Assembly: GCA_029865195.1 (NCBI GenBank)
Contig: JAOUHH010000094.1
Location: forward strand, 1-9,470
Source of the DNA: Desulfobulbaceae bacterium
GTDB lineage: Bacteria; Desulfobacterota; Desulfobulbia; Desulfobulbales; UBA5123
Direction: 5' to 3'
DNA length: 9,470 nt
Part shown: positions 5,910-9,470 of the stretch, piece by piece
How the letters are laid out: the number at the start of each line of letters is the position of its first letter
How positions within the stretch are numbered: the stretch's first letter is position 1
Made by a program: the position numbers and the translations under genes
The notes under the pieces: generated by a model
What the model was told of the DNA's origin: nothing
Databases searched by the model: none
The model's input: the letters and a program-made list of their open reading frames with translations, nothing else

Positions 5910-8015
5910 ATGCAGGACGTAACCTTCTTTCTCGCCATCCTTCTCGGCCTGGGTTTTCTCTTTGCCAAGCTGGTGCAACGGGTGCGGCTGCCGTCGGTGA
6001 CCGGCTATATCCTCGCCGGGTTGCTGCTCGGCCCGTCCGGCCTGGATCTGGTGACGCACGAGGTGATCGGCGCCCGTCTTTCGCATTTTACCCGCATCGC
6101 CCTGATGCTGATCGCCTTCGGGATCGGCGAGCATCTCGAATTCGGCAAGCTGCGGAATCACGCCAAGAGCGTCAGCTTGCTCGGGGTGGCGGAAAGCCTT
6201 GGCGCTTTTGTCGCCGTGGCCCTCGGCGTGTTCCTGGTGGCGCCGCTGGTGGTGCCGGCCGCGCTGCACTGGGGCCAGCATGATTACCAGGCCCTGGCCC
6301 TGCTGCTGGGTGCCATCGCCGTCACCACCGCGCCGGCCACCACCCTGCACATCACCCGCGAGGTCAATGCCTCCGGGCCGTTGACTGCCACCCTGCTGTC
6401 GGTGGTGGCGGTGGACAACGGGATCGCGATCATGCTTTTCGGCATGGCGGTGTCGGCGGCGCACAATCTGGCCGGGGCCGCCGACTCCACCTTTCTGGTC
6501 GCCCTGTCGCGAAGCATCGGCGAAATCTTCTTCTCGCTGCTGCTGGGGGTGGCCACCGGCCTGCTCATCGACATCATTCTCAGGCGCCTGCGGCATCGGG
6601 GCGAGATGCTCACCGTCGGCCTCTCCCTGCTTCTGCTTTGCGGCGAGCTGACGCAGATGCTCGGCTTCTCCTCGCTGCTGGCCGGCATGGCGGCGGGATT
6701 CACCATCGTCAACCGCAATTCCCGGGACGTGCGGCTGTTCCGGGTCCTGAACGCCTTTGAAACCCCGATCTATGTCCTCTTCTTTACCCTGGCCGGGGCG
6801 CATCTCGACCTTTCGGTGCTGGCGGTGGGCGGCTGGCTGGGCGCGGTCTATTTCATCATGCGGGTGGCCGGCAAGATGAGTGGGGTGGCGGCGGCGGCGC
6901 GGCTGGTGGCAACCGAGCCGGCGGTGCGGCGGTTTTTGCCCTTTTCCCTAGTGCCGCAGTCCGCCGTCGCCATCAGTCTGATTATCCTTGCCAACGCTGA
7001 TCCCGGCCTGAGCCGGTACAGCTCCCTGGTGACCCAGGTGGTGCTGGCGGCGGTGGTGGTCGCGGAACTGCTCGGGCCGTTCTGCACCAAGCAGGCCCTG
7101 GAGCGGAGCGGCGAGGCGCAGGCGGGCGCGGCCGCCGCCAAACCGACCTTCGATGCCGACAGTGTGAAACTGGTGCCGTGGAGTTGGGAAAAGCTTACCC
7201 CGGTTGCCGATCCTGCCGGGGTGATACTATTCGGCGCCTCTCATCAGGCCACCGTCGCCAGCCTGACCCGGATGACGACGCTGCTCGCCCATCATTACGG
7301 GAGCAGGCCGCTGGCGGTGCGGATTGTCGTACCTGAAAGCCACGCGGCGGAGGCCAGACGCGAGCAGGAAATCTTTGCCCAGGCCAGGCTTGAGGCGCGC
7401 AGCCTGGGGTACGAGCTTGCCACCTCGGTGTTGCAGGCCAAGAGCGTGGCCGAGGGGATTCTCGCCGTCGCCGCGCAGAGCCGGGCCGCCGCCATCGTTC
7501 TCGGCCACCCATTGCGCGGCACCCCGCAGGCCTTTCAACGGGTTGTCGACGCCGTTGCCGCCGGGGCAGCCTGTCCGGTGGTGGTGGTGCGGTTCGCCGG
7601 GGTGCTCCATACCGAGCGGATACTGGTGCCGGTGGTCTCGATGGCGGAGCTTGAGGGGATGCGCGACATCATCCTGGCCCTGGCCGCGGTGGGCAAGCAC
7701 CGGCTTACCCTGATGCGGTTGCTGCCGGCGGAGACGGTGGCCGCGAAGAAGTTCGAGGCGCGTGAGCAGTTGAAGGCGTGGGCGCGCAAGGTGGAGCTCG
7801 CCTCGGAGGCGCAGTTTCAGGTGGTTACCACCGAGGCGCGGGTGCAGGCGGTGGTCAAGCTGGCCAACAGTCACGACCTGCTGGTGATGGCGGCGTCACG
7901 GGCGGTGGGGTTGTCGCGGCTCTTCCTGGGCTCCCTGGCCGAGGAGGTGGCGCAGCGGCTGTCGAAGCCGCTGCTGATCGTGCAGAATCCGGCCGTGAGG
8001 GCGGAGAAGGACTGA
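5910..8015 (+). CDS. CPA2-type cation/proton antiporter with two C-terminal UspA-like domains
   Basis: This is a 701-residue two-part protein. Residues 1-395 are a Kef/NapA-like sodium/proton exchanger domain of about 12-13 helices, starting with the typical RLPSVTGYILAGLLLGPSGL stretch (26-45). The ion-site helix shows TTAPATTLHI (139-148) and then VVAVDNGIAI (165-174), that is, Asp169-Asn170. Residues about 435-562 and 566-693 are two tandem universal-stress-protein-like folds. The second ends in GSLAEEVAQRLSKPLLIV (674-691), the standard UspA C-terminus; the first is more degenerate (LGHPLRGTPQAF, CPVVVV). A TrkA-N domain, common in Kef proteins, is absent. The ATG follows an in-frame TAG by one codon and has GAGGA eight bases upstream, so the start is firm. 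The role is export of sodium, potassium or another cation against protons in the inner membrane, with the Usp tail as a likely nucleotide- or stress-sensing regulator. The exact ion is unknown. Confidence 0.9.
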   Translation: MQDVTFFLAILLGLGFLFAKLVQRVRLPSVTGYILAGLLLGPSGLDLVTHEVIGARLSHFTRIALMLIAFGIGEHLEFGKLRNHAKSVSLLGVAESLGAFVAVALGVFLVAPLVVPAALHWGQHDYQALALLLGAIAVTTAPATTLHITREVNASGPLTATLLSVVAVDNGIAIMLFGMAVSAAHNLAGAADSTFLVALSRSIGEIFFSLLLGVATGLLIDIILRRLRHRGEMLTVGLSLLLLCGELTQMLGFSSLLAGMAAGFTIVNRNSRDVRLFRVLNAFETPIYVLFFTLAGAHLDLSVLAVGGWLGAVYFIMRVAGKMSGVAAAARLVATEPAVRRFLPFSLVPQSAVAISLIILANADPGLSRYSSLVTQVVLAAVVVAELLGPFCTKQALERSGEAQAGAAAAKPTFDADSVKLVPWSWEKLTPVADPAGVILFGASHQATVASLTRMTTLLAHHYGSRPLAVRIVVPESHAAEARREQEIFAQARLEARSLGYELATSVLQAKSVAEGILAVAAQSRAAAIVLGHPLRGTPQAFQRVVDAVAAGAACPVVVVRFAGVLHTERILVPVVSMAELEGMRDIILALAAVGKHRLTLMRLLPAETVAAKKFEAREQLKAWARKVELASEAQFQVVTTEARVQAVVKLANSHDLLVMAASRAVGLSRLFLGSLAEEVAQRLSKPLLIVQNPAVRAEKD

Positions 8016-8018
8016 TGC

Positions 8019-8849
8019 TCAGAGCAGTTTCCGAGCCCGCAGCCATTCCTGCGCCAGGGCGCGGGGCGCGCGGTGGCCGATTTCCACCCCGGCGTGCAGG
8101 CGGCGGATCGCCTCGTCGTCGAGATGGGCGCGCAGGCGGGCGATGACCTCGGCGAGCTTGGGGAGGCGGGCCAGGGTTTCCTTGCGGATGAGCGGGGCGG
8201 TGTGCCGTTCGGGCAAGGCCTTGCGGTCGTCGGCAAGCACGCGCAGGCGGAAGGCGACGATGCGGCCGTCGTCGGCCCGGCCCAGGGCCGCGTCGACCCG
8301 GTTGTTCTTGAGGGCGTGGTAGAGGAGTGCTGCCGGCAGCGGCCGGTCGGCGGGGATCGGCAGGGCGTAGGGGGCGAGCTGGCGGGCGGTGGCCGAATCG
8401 AGGCCGTCGAGGCGCAACCGGCCGGGGGTGGCGCGGCAGCGGTCGGCGAGCTGGCCGATGGAATCGATCCCGAGTGCGGCCGCCTGCTCGTTTCGCATCA
8501 GCATGACCGGGCCTGCGGCGTAGGCAAAGGGCGGCAGCCGGACGACGGCCCCGGCCTCGGCCTCGGCCTGCGGCTCGTCCGGGCCGGTCGGAAAGCAGAG
8601 GTCGATCTCGCCCTGGACAAGGCGCTGCCGCAGCTCCGCCTCGGCGAGGCCGGGGCGGATGGCGACCTCGTACCCCTCGTGTTCGAGGAGCAGGGCGGCG
8701 AGGGCGACGACGAGCTGCTGGCGGCTGTCCGGCCCCGCGCCTATGGTCAGGCCGGGCGGGGCGGGCCAGGCAGGCACCGCGCTCAGGAGCGGCAGCAGGG
8801 CGAAGGCGAGCAGCAAAAGGGGCGAAAAAAACGGCCGGCGGCGGCGCAT
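8019..8849 (-). CDS. OpuAC-like substrate-binding protein (glycine betaine/choline type), orphan
   Basis: This exported periplasmic binding protein of 276 residues starts MRRRRPFFSP, followed by a hydrophobic core to about residue 24 and a likely signal-peptidase site near Ala26-Pro31. The mature part opens with LTIGAGPDSRQQL, like OpuBC/OsmF-type proteins. It ends with the family's C-terminal pattern: PLIRKETLARLPKLAEVI (219-236), then LDDEAIRRLHAGVEIG (243-258) and a final ALAQEWLRARKLL. Sub-domain features such as GEIDLCFPTG (80-89) and NNRVDAALG (182-190) agree. The open frame extends upstream to 9041, but that extension is antisense to the rlpA-like gene; ATG 8849 is the start that yields the signal peptide. 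A GGGAG lies 11 bases upstream. No permease or ATPase gene is in the window, so transport partners must be elsewhere, or it acts as a sensor. The aromatic cage residues of betaine binders are not obvious, so the ligand may differ. Confidence 0.75.
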   Translation of the reverse strand: MRRRRPFFSPLLLLAFALLPLLSAVPAWPAPPGLTIGAGPDSRQQLVVALAALLLEHEGYEVAIRPGLAEAELRQRLVQGEIDLCFPTGPDEPQAEAEAGAVVRLPPFAYAAGPVMLMRNEQAAALGIDSIGQLADRCRATPGRLRLDGLDSATARQLAPYALPIPADRPLPAALLYHALKNNRVDAALGRADDGRIVAFRLRVLADDRKALPERHTAPLIRKETLARLPKLAEVIARLRAHLDDEAIRRLHAGVEIGHRAPRALAQEWLRARKLL

Positions 8850-8906
8850 GGGCTGATAAACTCCCGTTGGCGTTGGCAAAAAGGGGTGTGCAATTCGGTC
8901 GTTCCC

Positions 8907-8936
8907 TTTATAATACGGGACCATGGAAAAAAGCAA
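8907..8936 (-). promoter_or_regulatory. Predicted promoter for the OpuAC-like gene, overlapping the rlpA-like start
   Basis: On the minus strand, TTGCTT (8936-8931), an 18 bp spacer and TATAAA (8912-8907) would start transcription near 8900 and give a leader of about 50 bases before ATG 8849. The -35 box lies inside the first codons of the rlpA-like gene and the -10 overlaps its TATAAT, so the two genes could compete for polymerase. Predicted from sequence only. Confidence 0.4.
8909..8914 (+). promoter_or_regulatory. Consensus -10 box immediately upstream of the rlpA-like gene
   Basis: A perfect TATAAT lies 8 bp before the start codon of the rlpA-like gene. If used, transcription would begin at about 8920-8923, on or next to the ATG, giving a leaderless mRNA. 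No clear -35 box is present at 16-18 bp; the only TTGGCA nearby (8873-8878) is 30 bp away. The box may instead be part of the opposite promoter. Confidence 0.35.
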
Positions 8937-9470
8937 GCGGCCCAACACCATCAAGTGCGCCGCGGTTCTTGTCCTGCTGCTGTTCCTGCTGGCCGGCTGT
9001 TCCGTGACCACCCCGTACCGGCTCACCAAGCGTCTGGTCAAGGGGGCGATCTGGACGGCGGTGAAAACCTACAAGGTGATCGACGGCACCGCCTGGGTGA
9101 TCTACAAGATCGGCGAGTACACCTTCGAGGTGGCGATGGCGCCCATGGAGTGGGACCTCGCCCACGACGAGATCGAGACCATCGACGATCTGCCGCCCAA
9201 GGACGCCATCCGCGCCGGCAAGGTGAAGAACTCCCCCTACACCGTCAAGGGGAAGCGCTACGTGCCGATGTCGGTGGCCGAGGCCGAGAGCTATCAGGAA
9301 GAGGGCTACGCCTCCTGGTACGGCTACGAGACCAGCCGCCTGAAGGACGGCACCATGACCGCCAACGGCGAGCGCTTCATCCCCACCGGCTACTCCGCCG
9401 CCCACAAGTACCTGCCGCTGCCCACCTACGTCAAGGTGACCAACCTGGACAACGGCCGCTCCATCATCGT
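8923..9470 (+). CDS. rlpA: RlpA-like septal ring lytic transglycosylase lipoprotein (partial, C-terminus cut by window edge)
   Basis: The first 182 residues of a lipoprotein are visible. The signal sequence (about 1-25) ends in the lipobox LAGC with acylation at Cys26. A spacer of about 100 residues contains SPYTVKGKRYVPMSVAEAE (102-120), the segment that usually precedes the RlpA double-psi beta-barrel. The barrel begins at GYASWYGYE and shows TANGERF (145-151), YSAAHKYLPLPTYVKVTNL and the start of the NGRSIIV strand. The catalytic VNDRGP region lies beyond the window. RlpA proteins cleave glycan strands lacking peptide stems at the septum and cell poles. An in-frame TAA at 8911-8913 leaves ATG 8923 as the only plausible start before the lipobox. 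It has no usable ribosome site: GGGA is only two bases away. The helical-looking stretch at 33-75 between the lipobox and the barrel has no motif I recognise. Confidence 0.85.
   Translation, partial: MEKSKRPNTIKCAAVLVLLLFLLAGCSVTTPYRLTKRLVKGAIWTAVKTYKVIDGTAWVIYKIGEYTFEVAMAPMEWDLAHDEIETIDDLPPKDAIRAGKVKNSPYTVKGKRYVPMSVAEAESYQEEGYASWYGYETSRLKDGTMTANGERFIPTGYSAAHKYLPLPTYVKVTNLDNGRSII

Noticed and set aside
5811..6803. A 330-codon minus-strand frame opposite the start of the antiporter gene
   Set aside because: It is rich in Gln, Gly and His and without recognisable domains; the plus strand shows a continuous hydrophobic exchanger domain.
8850..9041. N-terminal extension of the OpuAC-like protein
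   Set aside because: It is antisense to the first part of the rlpA-like gene and would bury the signal peptide inside the protein. ATG 8849 gives a normal exported start.
8908..9405. A 165-codon minus-strand frame opposite the rlpA-like gene
   Set aside because: It is Gly/His/Val-rich with no motif. The plus strand has a lipobox and RlpA barrel.

Overview
The window is GC-rich (roughly two thirds G+C by eye), densely packed Gram-negative DNA. The Gram-negative call rests on an RlpA-type lipoprotein with a lipobox, a periplasmic-type binding protein with a Sec signal, and canonical -10/-35 boxes. The mix of genes (GAF-GGDEF cyclase, antiporter with UspA domains, UMF1 transporter, RlpA with a long spacer) would suit a Desulfobacterota/Desulfuromonadia-type deltaproteobacterium. 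That placement is a soft inference. I see no rRNA, tRNA, CRISPR array, insertion sequence or phage gene.

Positions 1-4555, minus strand: one probable five-gene operon. In transcription order it holds yqeY (GatB/YqeY-domain protein), a rhomboid protease with an N-terminal zinc ribbon, a two-HKD phospholipase D/cardiolipin-synthase-like protein with a membrane anchor, a UMF1/Atg22-type major facilitator, and a CDP-alcohol phosphatidyltransferase cut by the left edge. Gaps are 24, 97, 8 and 10 bp. The last gene's ribosome-binding site overlaps the preceding stop. Four of the five products are membrane proteins and two are phospholipid-chemistry enzymes, so the theme is envelope and phospholipid metabolism.

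Positions 4556-4761: a 206 bp divergent promoter region with a good sigma70-type promoter facing each way.

Positions 4762-8015, plus strand: a GAF-GGDEF diguanylate cyclase with intact active site and inhibitory site, then a 701-residue CPA2 cation/proton antiporter carrying two C-terminal UspA-like domains. They probably form a two-gene unit (53 bp gap).

Positions 8019-8849, minus strand: an orphan OpuAC-like (glycine betaine/choline-type) binding protein that converges on the antiporter with only 3 bp between stop codons. Positions 8923-9470, plus strand: an RlpA-like lipoprotein running off the right edge. Its start codon lies 8 bp after a perfect TATAAT, and the same segment carries a plausible promoter for the binding protein on the other strand.

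The right half reads as an ion, osmotic and stress-response neighbourhood beside the envelope genes. I found no convincing wholly new system. The best second looks are the lipid/rhomboid operon, the antiporter with an atypical TM5 Asp-Asn pair and double Usp tail, and the possibly leaderless rlpA-like gene.
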